Translations under genes and position numbers: made by a program
In this document: in pieces, positions 26,190 to 35,943 of the stretch
Layout: each line of letters begins with the position of its first letter
How positions within the stretch are numbered: position 1 is the stretch's first letter
Source of the DNA: UBA4951 sp963616935
Lineage (GTDB): Bacteria; Bacillota_I; Bacilli_A; RFN20; CAG-826
Length of the DNA: 64,000 bases
Direction of reading: 5' to 3'
Assembly: GCA_963616935.1 (NCBI GenBank)
Contig: CAVEMS010000004.1
Span: 62,001-126,000 of the forward strand
Notes under the pieces: model-generated
Database searches by the model: none
Seen by the model: only the letters and a program-made list of their open reading frames with translations
What the model was told of the DNA's origin: nothing

Positions 26190-29100
26190 TTATTTTAAGA
26201 CGGCGTTTTTGACGAAGGCAGCGTCTAAACCACTATTGCTGCCGCCGTCCTTCGTATACAAGAACGTCACGGTGTCGCCTGCGGCAACGCTAATTGTCAC
26301 GTCAGTCCAAGTCATCGCGCTATAAGTGCTGGCCGGGCTTTCTCCTTTCGATTTGCCATCAACAATCGTCGTCGTGTTCGAACCGCTTGTGTGAGTGATG
26401 TAGATATAGTCATAACCTTTTTCACCAGAGCAAGCCCAAGAGAATGAGAAGGTTCCGGCTTTCGCAAAGGTAAACGTCATAGCGGATTTACCATAAGAGA
26501 CGCCTTTCTGGCCACTCTTATAGACCTTTCCGTCGCTTTCTGGAGCGTCAGCGTATTCGTTCCAACCAGTGACGCTGGTGCCAGCATCCGTAGGAATCGA
26601 TGTTCTATCGGAATAACTTCCCGTGCCGCCAGTCATAGAAATTATCTTATTATCCTGCAATTCTTCATGGACGATATCAATGGTAACGGAAGAAACATCG
26701 GTTATCCCTTCGCCAGCAACGGCACGGATCCAATAAGTACCGGCCGCAAGCATTTTGGTAACGCCTTCACCGCCGCTCGTAAGCGTCGCTAACGAAGTTG
26801 TCGAAGTTTCGCTTGAATATAGCTCAACGGTTGCTTGCCCACCTTCGATAGCGGCGATAGACATCTTGAGATTATCAAACGAAGAAAGAGTGAACTTGCT
26901 CCAATACCCACTAGCATTCATCGTGGCGGATATAGAAGACGCATCAGAAGCGAGCGTTCCTAAGTCGGTAGCCACATCGGCCGAAGAACCGACCGTTTTC
27001 TTGGCGATACCGAATTTGATGGTGTCGAACGTCGCACTGACGGCAGGAATCTTAAGATTCAAGTAATAGGTCTTGCCGGCTTCGAATACATATTCGGCAT
27101 AGGCGCTATTTGGCGTGCCAAGCGTTTCGGCATGTGCGGATTTGTCGTCGTCTGTGTTTAGAACCGCCGTCAATGCGCTAGCGCTCGACCCAGTCGAATC
27201 GTAGACGTCGTTAATGTCGCTATCCGCGCCAGATGTCGCCGCGACGCCAGCCAAAGTGGCTTGGAAGTACATCTTATAAGTTCCACTCTCGGTTGCGGTG
27301 TATTTGAAGTATGTTCGGTAGTTGCCGGTAGCATAAGGCGTCATATCCATGAGTCCATCAGAGCCGAAGGACATCGAATAAGCGGTCTCTGCGCTTTCGC
27401 CGGTCTCGGCGGTGTCACTTCTAGAGAATCTAAGAACGGCATCGGCATCGGCCCCGCTTATTTGAATGATGTAATCGGTATCAGCCGTGGTCTTATAGAC
27501 GATCGTGCCATTTTTAGCACTCTTCAAAGTGCTGCCACTAGCGCTAAGCAAGGAGACGCTTACGCCAGTTCCCGCATTCGAAGTGTCGATTGTCAAGAAG
27601 TTAGGGGCATCGGCGGTGAAACGATAGAACCTTCCATCGGTTGTCGAAGCCAAAGTCGTATCGACGTCATAAGCCAACGTGATATCGGCTGGCAAATTGA
27701 CGGAGTCGCCAGCGACGACTTTGCTGAGATTGAATTCGTAATCAACCCAAGTGACGCCGCTATAACCGCCGGTATATCCAACGAACATCGTGTAATCGCC
27801 AGCCGTGAGGGTGATCTCTTTCTTCTTCAAGATCGTGCCATTGGCACTGCTTTCGAAGGTTTGCTTCGTATCGCCAGAAGCATCATAGATGATGACTTTC
27901 TGCTTATAGCTGCTAGAGCCGACTCCAGTCGTCAAAGTGAATAACGCGGATTCGTCAGTAACCGTGAACTTATAGAAGGAACCGGCATCATAGCCATTCG
28001 TGCCAACCGAGGAATTAATATTGGTAACGGTCTCGCTGTTGCCAATCTCATAATCCAAGGCGCTATTTCTCGAATAACCGGCCGGGGCGGCAGAGATGAC
28101 GTAATCAGGCTTAGTTCCGTCAATCTTAGAAGATAACGTATTGGTGGTGATTTCGATGTAATAAGTCTTTCCGGCCGTGACATCAAGAGCCATCGATGCC
28201 GCTTTGTTTCCTTTGATGTTGCCAAGAGCGGTCGATAGATCGTCTTCGCAATATGCGGAAGCGGATAGCCATTGTGAGCCATCATACTCATTTCTAGCGA
28301 GGACCAAGGACGCAGTAGATGAAGCGACATACTTATAAACGATCCTTCTGTCGGTCGAATCGAAGTATGGCGTAACCGCTGTGTCAAGGGTCATCGTTTC
28401 AGCGTCCAATGTGCCATCGCAATCGAACGTGAAGAACTTCATCGCCAAAGTGCCGTAATTCGGATAAGTCTCAGCATTGTACGACATCGTCACTTTAAGG
28501 TAATAGGTGTCTCCAGGTTTAGCGAAGATGCGCGTAGGACCGCTGCTGCTCGTCGATTTTTGAACAACATTTTCGGTCGATAGCGAATGCCCGCTCGCGG
28601 CAGTGACTTTCGTCGTTTTGTCGCTCTCATAGACTTGGATGTTTTGCGACAAGCTAGTCTTAGAAATTGAAGTATCTTTAATGCAGCTATCGGTATCGAC
28701 TTGGAAATAGTACCAATCGCCATCGGCGCTAAGCCCAGCATCGGTAGGGACGCTGAATTTGATGTATTCGTATTCTTTTCCCGGATATAAGGAGGCGGTG
28801 AAATTCTGAGCGCTCGATGGAGTGATTTCGCGCGGATTATCAAGGCTATATCCGGCGCCTGGATTGCCGTAAACGGCGTAAATGTCCAAATCCGAAGTGA
28901 CTGCCTCATCGAAATCGAACGGGATCATCCCGCCCTCATCGAGGAACCAGCCCTTGAATTCCTTGCCAGAAAGAACCGGACTTCCAGGATTGGAGATAGT
29001 GCGATCGTTTCTCGCTTCAATAACGACGTCGCCAGTCGTAGTGCCAAGTTTGCCTTCGCCATAATGGAAAGTGACGGTGTTGTTATAAGAATCGGAGCAC

Positions 29101-30263
29101 CAGGTGTCGAGAGCAAAGAAACCGCTGTTCTTGTTATCTTCGGTCTTTAAGGCCGCCCACTCGCTTTCGGTGCCTTCATATTTGGCTGAGGTTAACGTAT
29201 TGCTTGCGTTAAAGAAAGCGTTAGGAATCGATTCGACACTCGCATCGACAACGATGTTTTTAGCCCAGAATGAGGCGGCATTGTCGTTAACGAGGTTTGT
29301 GGCTTCGTAAACCAGCGTTCCGAGAGCGTAATAACTCGATCCATAATACGCTTCCGCCTCGACGGTCGTAACGCTAGAAGGAATGTTGACTTTCGTTACA
29401 TTCGGTCGATAGAAGGCCCATTTTTTAAGCGTCGTAATGGTGTTAGGCAAGACAAGATTGCTGATTACGTGCGAAGAAGAGTTGTTAAATCCTCTAGCCC
29501 CAATCGTCGTGATCGTTCCATCCTTGACGGCATAGTTGTCGGTCACGGTGAAGTGATATGGCGAAACATAGATCTCGGTGTTGTTGATAAGACTATCGTT
29601 GGTTCCCGAGATGTAATATTCGTCGGTGGTGCCATCGAGCTTTTCAAAATTGACGTATTTGTTCTCGCCTTCGATACCTTGGGCATTGATGATGAATTCT
29701 TGGCTCACGGTTTCAGTCGAAGTGGCGCTAAATTTCACGATTATCGTGTCGAAATAATGCGCAAGAGGAACGTTACGGAGCGTATAGATGATGTAATAGT
29801 TCTTGGTATAAGTCGGTTTATCGCCATTCCAAGAGACATTGGCATCATCGGTAAGTGAGGAATAAACGGCCTCAACGGAGAAAGTCCGTTCTTCTTTGAC
29901 CGTCTCCTCGCCTTCGGCGGCTGTCGTTTTCTCGCTACGCGGCGCGACCACTTTCGAGGTGACGCTAGCGGATGTCAAATCCTTATAACCATCCACCACC
30001 GCGATAATTCTGACGGACATCGAGGATTCCTTCTTATCGAGGATCTGATATCCGAAAGAGGAAGACATATTGACTTTGTTTTCGGCGACGGTCGCTCCCA
30101 AAGCGACTTTCTTACCGACTTCATCCGACGTCTCAACAACGTCGTCGATCACACTTTCGTTAGGAGCGGGATCGTCGCTAGGCGAATCGAAATGGCTGCA
30201 ACCGGTGGCAATAAAGCCGGTAAGCATAGCCAAGGAGAGAATTAATATCTTTTGCTTTTTCAT
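26190..30263 (-). CDS. Giant surface lipoprotein with BspA-type leucine-rich repeats
   Basis: A 1357-residue lipoprotein: MKKQKILILSLAMLTGFIATGC (lipobox ATGC). From about residue 235 it holds BspA/LRR_5-type repeats (TTIGARGFN..., LVLPNTITTLKKWAFY, VNIPSSVTTVEAEAYYG). These are followed near residues 405-470 by a Listeria-Bacteroides repeat (the FKGWFLDEGG...DLDIYAVYG pattern). The long remainder has several carbohydrate-binding-like beta modules of similar plan (e.g. KYVASSTASLVLARNEYDG, FYKFTVTDESALFTLTTG, FYRFTADAPNFLTI), each with a 'YYLKV/YYIEI' strand, and a final jelly-roll-like part. It probably binds host or plant glycans or matrix. CGGAGGTAATGAACA precedes the ATG. Second gene of the operon. 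Confidence 0.88.
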   Translation of the reverse strand: MKKQKILILSLAMLTGFIATGCSHFDSPSDDPAPNESVIDDVVETSDEVGKKVALGATVAENKVNMSSSFGYQILDKKESSMSVRIIAVVDGYKDLTSASVTSKVVAPRSEKTTAAEGEETVKEERTFSVEAVYSSLTDDANVSWNGDKPTYTKNYYIIYTLRNVPLAHYFDTIIVKFSATSTETVSQEFIINAQGIEGENKYVNFEKLDGTTDEYYISGTNDSLINNTEIYVSPYHFTVTDNYAVKDGTITTIGARGFNNSSSHVISNLVLPNTITTLKKWAFYRPNVTKVNIPSSVTTVEAEAYYGSSYYALGTLVYEATNLVNDNAASFWAKNIVVDASVESIPNAFFNASNTLTSAKYEGTESEWAALKTEDNKNSGFFALDTWCSDSYNNTVTFHYGEGKLGTTTGDVVIEARNDRTISNPGSPVLSGKEFKGWFLDEGGMIPFDFDEAVTSDLDIYAVYGNPGAGYSLDNPREITPSSAQNFTASLYPGKEYEYIKFSVPTDAGLSADGDWYYFQVDTDSCIKDTSISKTSLSQNIQVYESDKTTKVTAASGHSLSTENVVQKSTSSSGPTRIFAKPGDTYYLKVTMSYNAETYPNYGTLAMKFFTFDCDGTLDAETMTLDTAVTPYFDSTDRRIVYKYVASSTASLVLARNEYDGSQWLSASAYCEDDLSTALGNIKGNKAASMALDVTAGKTYYIEITTNTLSSKIDGTKPDYVISAAPAGYSRNSALDYEIGNSETVTNINSSVGTNGYDAGSFYKFTVTDESALFTLTTGVGSSSYKQKVIIYDASGDTKQTFESSANGTILKKKEITLTAGDYTMFVGYTGGYSGVTWVDYEFNLSKVVAGDSVNLPADITLAYDVDTTLASTTDGRFYRFTADAPNFLTIDTSNAGTGVSVSLLSASGSTLKSAKNGTIVYKTTADTDYIIQISGADADAVLRFSRSDTAETGESAETAYSMSFGSDGLMDMTPYATGNYRTYFKYTATESGTYKMYFQATLAGVAATSGADSDINDVYDSTGSSASALTAVLNTDDDKSAHAETLGTPNSAYAEYVFEAGKTYYLNLKIPAVSATFDTIKFGIAKKTVGSSADVATDLGTLASDASSISATMNASGYWSKFTLSSFDNLKMSIAAIEGGQATVELYSSETSTTSLATLTSGGEGVTKMLAAGTYWIRAVAGEGITDVSSVTIDIVHEELQDNKIISMTGGTGSYSDRTSIPTDAGTSVTGWNEYADAPESDGKVYKSGQKGVSYGKSAMTFTFAKAGTFSFSWACSGEKGYDYIYITHTSGSNTTTIVDGKSKGESPASTYSAMTWTDVTISVAAGDTVTFLYTKDGGSNSGLDAAFVKNAVLK

Positions 30264-30282
30264 TGTTCATTACCTCCGCGAA

Positions 30283-32538
30283 TTACCATTCTTGATCGAC
30301 GCCGGAATCGCTACCGCCGGCCCCACCGTTATGGACGTTATGTCCAACGACCGCGACTGGGAAGGCATCGGTTTCTTCAATCGTCACCACCGTGCCGTCT
30401 GGTTCGGTCGTGTCTTCGAACGTAAGACTAATGGTCGCGGTTCTATTGACGTAATCATGGGCAACGGCGAATTTGCTAACGGACACCGAAGCTTCGTTAA
30501 GACCCAAGAAATAGATGAAGGAAGCGATAGTGCCCAAAGAATTGATGTTACTCGAATCGATATCGACGGAATAGGTGTCGATATGACCTTCTAAGCTACT
30601 TCCGACATACTCCAAGACGGAATTCGAAAGAATCGCATCCCAAGATAAGAGGTTGGCTAAATATGATGGCGCCAAAGCGGTTCCCGTCGGGTCCGTCATA
30701 GCAGCGTTCTCATATACATATTCATCATCTTCGGCATTATGCGAGAACTGATGGAGCGCTCCTTCAACATTGACGACGCCGCTATCGGCATTTTGACGAT
30801 AGACGCCTTCATTCTCTATATAGGTGAAAGAATAAGGATCGGTGACCGTTTTTTGGGCCGGTTCTCCAGTCGCATTCGTAACGGTCGTCACTCCATCGGC
30901 CGTTTCGACATTCACGATGCCGAATAAAAGGCCATTCGTGCCTACGCCTCCACTTGGAGCATAGAACGCCACTATATACGTCTTTCCGGCCGTAAGAGCG
31001 GTTTCCACACATGAATCATATTTATACAAGCAGTAGTTAGTGTCAGCTCCACTCTTCGAGAAATCGTCGTTATAAGTGCCAGATATCGCAGTTGACGAAA
31101 CGGTTCCGTCTTCCAAGACCTCATAAACATAGTTCAACTTCATGTCTTTCTCGTCCACGTTATTAGTGAAGATTTTATACGTGCCGGTTTTCGTTACGGA
31201 GAATTTGACATAATGATTATCTCCATCGCTGACATCAGAGGATGAAAGATGCATCGCCAAAACGCCATCCGGCGGCAAGGTTCCGCTATAAGTCGAAGTG
31301 ATTGGAGTATCCGCCTTATAGTCGAACGCATCGTCTTTGCTCTTACCACCATGCGTCGCATCGACTAAATGCGAATGAGTGACGCTGGCTTTATAGGAAG
31401 CGTGAAGATTCGTGATTTTGCTCGCATCAAGAGACGGATCGCCAGCGACGGTGATGCTCACCGTGTCGGTCACGGAGCCACAGGTTGCGGTTATGGTTGC
31501 GTTTCCTTCTCCCATCGCGATTACGGTTCCATCGCTACCGACGGACAAAACGTTGGTGTCCGAAGAGGACCACGCAATCGTGTCGGTCGTATCGGCAGGA
31601 GTCGCGGTTGCGCTTAATTTCACGCTATTATGTAACGTCATTGTGCCAACTGAAGATTTGTCAGCGATCGTGACGCTTGTGGCGGCGGCATCGGCTTTAG
31701 TGACCCTAATGGTGTAAGTGGCCGTCGATTCGTGTTCGCCATCGTGCAAAACGCAGGTTATCGTCGCTTCGCCTTCGGCTTGGCCGGAGACCGTAGCAGT
31801 AGAACCGTTGGTCAATTTCTGAACATTGGCAATATCGGCATTCGAAGAAGTCCAAGTGTACTCGGCAGCCGAGGTCGTATATGACGTCACGGCGGTCAAA
31901 ACGCAGGAGTCTCCAACGGAAATCTCAGATTTGGTGGCCGCTATATGATTGATAACAGGCGTCGCGTCTCCGCATGTATAGGTGAAGACGATCGAAGTGA
32001 AGGAAGTCCCTTCCCCTGTCGCGAATTCGAGTTTGACACGGGAGGCCTTGCCGCTCTTTGAGAGGGCGACGGTCTTATCGCCCGCGCTATCGGCGGCGAC
32101 GGAAATCGCTTCGATATCTGTTAACGAATCGTCTTGGAAGGAAGCCGTGAGCCCGTTTTTGGAATCCAGCCCTTTGATTTCTATTTGTTTGAAGCCCGTT
32201 CCAACGCGGTTATTGGCATCAACCGTTGCACCGGCCAAATCCGAATTATAAATCGAACCGCCGGCGATATTGATCTTGCCATCCGCATAATAGGCTCCGC
32301 TGACGGAGAAACCGAGTCCGCAGGCTACGAATGTGCCTGATTTTCTGTCGGTTGATGAGCCGTCACCGCCTAGCGCGGCCCTAATTTCCTCGGCCGTGAC
32401 GACGAATGAACGGACATTGTCTTCCGACGCCGTGATCCCAAACGGCTTCATCATGCCGTTCGTTCCGATCGCCAAAACGCCAGCTCCGCCAAGCGCAGCT
32501 ACCGCCAATAGCGACAATACCTTGATCTTCTTTTTCAT
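30283..32538 (-). CDS. Exported protein with Big2 Ig-like domains
   Basis: A 751-residue secreted protein. The N-terminus MKKKIKVLSLLAVAALGGAGVLAIG is a signal peptide or membrane anchor without a lipobox Cys, unlike the other members of the operon. Two Big2 domains occupy about residues 205-370 (DSCVLTAVTSYTTSAAEYTWTSSNADIANVQ... and KLSATATPADTTDTIAWSSSDTNVLSV...). They are preceded by a beta-rich module and followed by another like those of the giant lipoprotein (YVKFSVTKTGTYKIFTNN). First gene of the operon, with the promoter just upstream and AAAGGAC before the ATG. It likely acts at the surface; the ligand is unknown. Confidence 0.85.
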   Translation of the reverse strand: MKKKIKVLSLLAVAALGGAGVLAIGTNGMMKPFGITASEDNVRSFVVTAEEIRAALGGDGSSTDRKSGTFVACGLGFSVSGAYYADGKINIAGGSIYNSDLAGATVDANNRVGTGFKQIEIKGLDSKNGLTASFQDDSLTDIEAISVAADSAGDKTVALSKSGKASRVKLEFATGEGTSFTSIVFTYTCGDATPVINHIAATKSEISVGDSCVLTAVTSYTTSAAEYTWTSSNADIANVQKLTNGSTATVSGQAEGEATITCVLHDGEHESTATYTIRVTKADAAATSVTIADKSSVGTMTLHNSVKLSATATPADTTDTIAWSSSDTNVLSVGSDGTVIAMGEGNATITATCGSVTDTVSITVAGDPSLDASKITNLHASYKASVTHSHLVDATHGGKSKDDAFDYKADTPITSTYSGTLPPDGVLAMHLSSSDVSDGDNHYVKFSVTKTGTYKIFTNNVDEKDMKLNYVYEVLEDGTVSSTAISGTYNDDFSKSGADTNYCLYKYDSCVETALTAGKTYIVAFYAPSGGVGTNGLLFGIVNVETADGVTTVTNATGEPAQKTVTDPYSFTYIENEGVYRQNADSGVVNVEGALHQFSHNAEDDEYVYENAAMTDPTGTALAPSYLANLLSWDAILSNSVLEYVGSSLEGHIDTYSVDIDSSNINSLGTIASFIYFLGLNEASVSVSKFAVAHDYVNRTATISLTFEDTTEPDGTVVTIEETDAFPVAVVGHNVHNGGAGGSDSGVDQEW

Positions 32539-32566
32539 TTTGTCCTTTCCGCCATCCTTATATTTA

Positions 32567-32594
32567 TATATAAAGAGGCAATGTGCGATTACAA
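32567..32594 (-). promoter_or_regulatory. Putative promoter of the five-gene exported-protein operon
   Basis: On the minus strand TTGTAA (32594-32589) and TATATA (32572-32567) are 16 bases apart, 29 bases upstream of the first start codon. The rest of 32595-33050 is AT-rich and shows no gene or RNA. Confidence 0.5.
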
Positions 32595-33053
32595 AACCTT
32601 AACCACTTCAATTCGCTATATATGAAGAATCAGATTCAAACGAATTCTTTTTTTCCTTCATCATCCGAAATGGGTGGTTAATCAATGACGTTTCAAGTCT
32701 TCTATAATTTTATAATCCCACCTTTCATAACATGTGCATTATCCATTACAAATGAAAATCGTCAATCATTATTTTTCAAAACTATGAAATATTTTCATTT
32801 TTAGAATCAATCGACCGATTCAATCTAATGTTTTCCTTGTTTAAAAATGAAAAATGCATTGTTTTGCCCGACCATTCGTGAGTATCAAAATAAGATGGAA
32901 AGGCCGGCAAAGGGATCTAAATAATTTCATCAACCATGCACGATAATTTCATTAAATGGCAGAAGCGGAATGGCCAGTCCCTCTTGATTGCAAGGGAGTG
33001 ATGGCGCGTTCAGTCATTTCGCCTATTGACCTTTCTCAAAATGAATTCGTTTA

Positions 33054-33084
33054 TCACCAAAAATTAACCATTTTTTTGGTGATA
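33054..33084. promoter_or_regulatory. Perfect 11-bp inverted repeat upstream of the broken fic gene
   Basis: ATCACCAAAAA (33054-33064) and TTTTTGGTGAT (33074-33084) are exact complements around a 9-nt centre, about 90-100 bp before the fic start. It could be an operator; a short T run inside the right arm is not followed by more T, so a terminator is less likely. Confidence 0.5.
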
Positions 33085-33172
33085 TATTTAATGATAATTC
33101 TTCCGTTTCTTGAATGTTGCAGCGCGTGGCACTCACGATTGGCAGTCGCCCAAATCTTCTAATGACATCCCT

Positions 33173-34233
33173 ATGATCACCAATTCGATGAAAAAATTTT
33201 TCGATTATTCGAAACTTGCCGAAAGGAATTTCGATAAGGAAATCATCAATTACATCGGTCTCATCCACGAGTTTAAAGGAAGACAGGGCCTTTCCCTGAA
33301 GCAAAGGAAAGATGATTTGGACAAACTTATCGAAATATCTAAAGTTCAAAGTACGGAGGCTTCAAACGAAATCGAGGGAATCGTCACAGCCAATCAAAGG
33401 CTCAAAGAACTGATGGCAGATAAAACGACCCCTAGGAACAGAAACGAGAAAGAAATTCAAGGATACCGTTAGCCCTTAATATGGTTCACGAGAGTTTCGA
33501 ATATATTCCAATTAGGCCGAACGCCATTCTTCAACTGCATAAGGAGATGTACCAATTCCTAGACGTTCGATTTGGCGGAAGGTTCAAGGATACGCCTAAC
33601 GAAGTAGACGCAATATACCCAGACAGCAGAAAGATCACGCTCTTCAAGCCTTTGGAGCCATATGAGACTCCCAAAGCCGTCGAGGCAATCTGCGAAGAAT
33701 ACGACAAGGTAATAAGCAAATACTATATCGATCCGCTGATCGCTATTCCCGTATTCATTCATGATTTCCTTTGCATTCATCCCTTCAATGACGGAAATGG
33801 TAGGATGTCTAGGTTGCTTACCACCCTACTTCTATATAGGGGCGGTTATGCCATTGGCAAATGCATTTCTCTTGATAAAAAAATACAGCTAACAAAACTT
33901 GATTATTACGATGCCTTACAACAAAGTTCTACGGGTTGGATGGAATCGACTCACGACGACACCCCTTTCATCAAATATCTATTAGGAACAATACTAGCAG
34001 CCTATAGGGACTTCGAAGAAAGAGTCGATGTTGTCGGCCATAAAATGTCTGCATTAGGAATGGTCGAGAAAGCCATGAAATCAAAGCTTGGCAAATTCAC
34101 TAAAAGCGACATCGTGGAGCTATGTCCAGAAATTGGAAGAGGCTCCGTCGAACAATCGCTTAAAATCCTTTGTGAAAGAGACATCATCAAGAAGGAAGGT
34201 GTCGGCAGTGCCACTTTCTATCACCTGAAATAA
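33173..34233 (+). pseudogene. Fic-domain AMPylator gene with a one-base frameshift
   Basis: Two frames make one Fic protein. The first, from ATG 33173 (or 33188, MKKFFDYSKL), holds the N-terminal helical part with TEASNEIEGI, a segment that in Fic proteins often carries the inhibitory (S/T)xxxE(G/N) helix, and stops after EIQGYR at 33472. The second runs from before 33481 to 34233 and holds the Fic core HPFNDGNGRMSR (catalytic His and ATP/Mg-binding residues) plus a C-terminal winged helix (KFTKSDIVELCP...VEQSLKILCERDIIKKEG). In intact relatives the junction reads 'GYRxAL'; here CGTTAGCCC lacks one base near 33468-33472. Fic enzymes add AMP to target proteins. Either the gene is inactivated or the sequence has an error. 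Confidence 0.85.
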
Positions 34234-34348
34234 CGGCATTTCCTTCAAAACGATTATCGAAACCCATCCATATAGTCCTTTAAGGCTTATTAGACGAAAT
34301 AAAGTCATAATGGATCGCTTTTACCGATCCTCCACCACATCTATGCAA

Positions 34349-34375
34349 TAAAAAAGGCGATCAACACCGATCGCC
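34349..34375 (-). terminator. Terminator after tRNA-Leu(CAA)
   Basis: On the minus strand GGCGATC and GATCGCC (34375-34369 with 34362-34356) form a perfect 7-bp stem with a 6-nt loop, followed by TTTTTTATT. Confidence 0.92.
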
Positions 34376-34387
34376 CATTCTTTCGAT

Positions 34388-34469
34388 TGGTGCCCCGAGT
34401 GAGAGTCGAACTCGCATGGTTTCCCGAACGATTTTGAGTCGTTTGCGTCTACCATTCCGCCATCGGGGC
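34388..34469 (-). tRNA. tRNA-Leu (anticodon CAA)
   Basis: An 82-nt cloverleaf: acceptor GCCCCGA pairs with the segment before ACCA, the D-arm carries GGCGGAATGGTAGACGC typical of class II leucine tRNAs, and the anticodon stem AACGA/TCGTT frames loop CTCAAAA (anticodon CAA). There is a long variable arm, and the T-arm contains GAGTTCGACTC. CCA is encoded. Confidence 0.96.
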
Positions 34470-34652
34470 GTTTTGCCTATGCTTCCAAACTTCATCAGGA
34501 TGGAAGACGGCTTACGAATTATAGGATAAGCACCCAAAACAATCAACTTTAAGTTAGGATCGGCCGTAGATTTGTGAGCGGAGCCACTCAAAACGGCAGA
34601 TTCTCAAACCAAATAATGACTTTTCGATTTTAGATGCAAAAAACAAAAACTA

Positions 34653-35210
34653 CTATTTGTCGAATATGGCGAACAGTTCTTCGTTGGAATATATTTCCGC
34701 GCCATACACTTCTTTCAAATACTTGAGGCCGTATTCGTAATCTTCTTTAGTGAAGGAATTGGTTGCGTCTTTCGCCACCACCACTTTATAACCCAATTGA
34801 TAAGCATCGGCGGAAGTGTGACGGACGCACATATGAGTGTGTAAACCAGTTAATATTACCGCATTGACCCCAAGCTCGCGGAGAAGAATGTCCAGATCGG
34901 TTTGGAAGAAGCCGCTGTAACGGCGTTTAGGAACAACGTAATCAGAGTCACAAGGACCCAATTCTGGAATCACTTCAGCGCCCTTGGTTCCTGCAATCGC
35001 ATGATCGCCCCAAAGTTCCAATTCCTTATCGATGCCTTTTAGGTGCGCATCGTTACAAAAAATAACTGGCACATTGTGGGCGCGGGCCTCTTTTAGCAAT
35101 TCGGCCGTAGGTTCAACTATAGCGAGTCCGCGATCGCATTTTAGCGAGCCTGTAACAAAGTCATTAAGCATATCGACGACAAGAATAGCGGTTTTACTTT
35201 TTTCAAACAT
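34653..35210 (-). CDS. Isochorismatase-family cysteine hydrolase (nicotinamidase-like)
   Basis: A ~185-residue cysteine hydrolase. The catalytic triad fits: Asp in VVDMLNDF near residue 10, Lys in VPKRRYSGFF near residue 90, and Cys in THMCVRHTSADA near residue 125. Members hydrolyse nicotinamide or other small amides, or isochorismate. The order 'Dmqndf ... K..YSaF ... C(V)..Ta.dA' fits the nicotinamidase side, but the metal-binding His cluster is not evident, so the substrate stays open. ATG 35210 has AAGGAGAATCTTT upstream and is preferred over the longer frame to 35252. The TetR gene upstream is on the same strand and may regulate it. Confidence 0.88.
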   Translation of the reverse strand: MFEKSKTAILVVDMLNDFVTGSLKCDRGLAIVEPTAELLKEARAHNVPVIFCNDAHLKGIDKELELWGDHAIAGTKGAEVIPELGPCDSDYVVPKRRYSGFFQTDLDILLRELGVNAVILTGLHTHMCVRHTSADAYQLGYKVVVAKDATNSFTKEDYEYGLKYLKEVYGAEIYSNEELFAIFDK

Positions 35211-35295
35211 AAAGATTCTCCTTGAGTTCGCTTTGCGACGAAATGATAGCAAAAATATAAATACAATTCTTTATCGTTTTATAAATTGACATTAT

Positions 35296-35850
35296 TTATA
35301 AGACTGATTTGAATTTTTCAGTTTTTAAAATTGACATTATTATTTCGACGATTTCATCTTGCTTGTAGTGGCAGCCATCTAGCACATACATCCTTAAAAC
35401 AGAAAACAAGAAATCAATTAATGAAAATTCTATGAAAACATTTTCATCATCTATTTTCCCACGCCTATCCGGCTTTGTTTTTTTCAAATATGGCAATATG
35501 AGGTTTCTAAATTTGCCATTGAAACGGTATCGATCAACTGAGTATGCGGCGTACAAAAGCTTTTTATTCACTTTGGCAAAGGATACCAATGGCTCTATCA
35601 AAGTCTCCACATTTGATGCAGAGACCGCCGATATCTCTTTAAAAAGCAAGGATATAGCAGCGTCTTCGATCGCTGAAAATAAGGCATCTAATGACTGATA
35701 ATGCAGATAAAATGTGGATTTATTGACATCTGCCTTATAACAAACGTCTTCGATCGTTATATATGACATTTTCTCCTCGTTTAGAAGCGCAATGCACGAA
35801 TCGACGATTGTTTTCTCTGTTTTTACGAATCTTCTGTCGGTTGTTCTCAT
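35296..35850 (-). CDS. TetR-family transcriptional regulator
   Basis: A 184-residue regulator with the TetR helix-turn-helix in residues 10-56 (TEKTIVDSCIALLNEEKMSYITIEDVC then KADVNKSTFYLHY, the usual 'ATFY.HF' recognition end). The C-terminal part is all helical and would bind an effector; none can be named. It lies 85 nt before the isochorismatase-family gene on the same strand. No palindrome of the usual TetR kind was noticed upstream. Confidence 0.88.
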   Translation of the reverse strand: MRTTDRRFVKTEKTIVDSCIALLNEEKMSYITIEDVCYKADVNKSTFYLHYQSLDALFSAIEDAAISLLFKEISAVSASNVETLIEPLVSFAKVNKKLLYAAYSVDRYRFNGKFRNLILPYLKKTKPDRRGKIDDENVFIEFSLIDFLFSVLRMYVLDGCHYKQDEIVEIIMSILKTEKFKSVL

Positions 35851-35943
35851 ATTTAAAAATATACCGCATTAACTGATTTTTTAAAATACTTTTGTCTATT
35901 AATAGAATAAAGTCTTTTATTTTTTCACTTATTATCATGTTTT

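Noticed and set aside
27261..27944. A 227-codon plus-strand frame opposite the giant lipoprotein
   Set aside because: It lies wholly antisense to a clear coding gene with signal peptide and LRR repeats; such frames arise because the Ser/Thr/Asp-rich genes leave few stops on the other strand. The same applies to long plus-strand frames at 56199-56993, 59265-60158 and 62114-62866.
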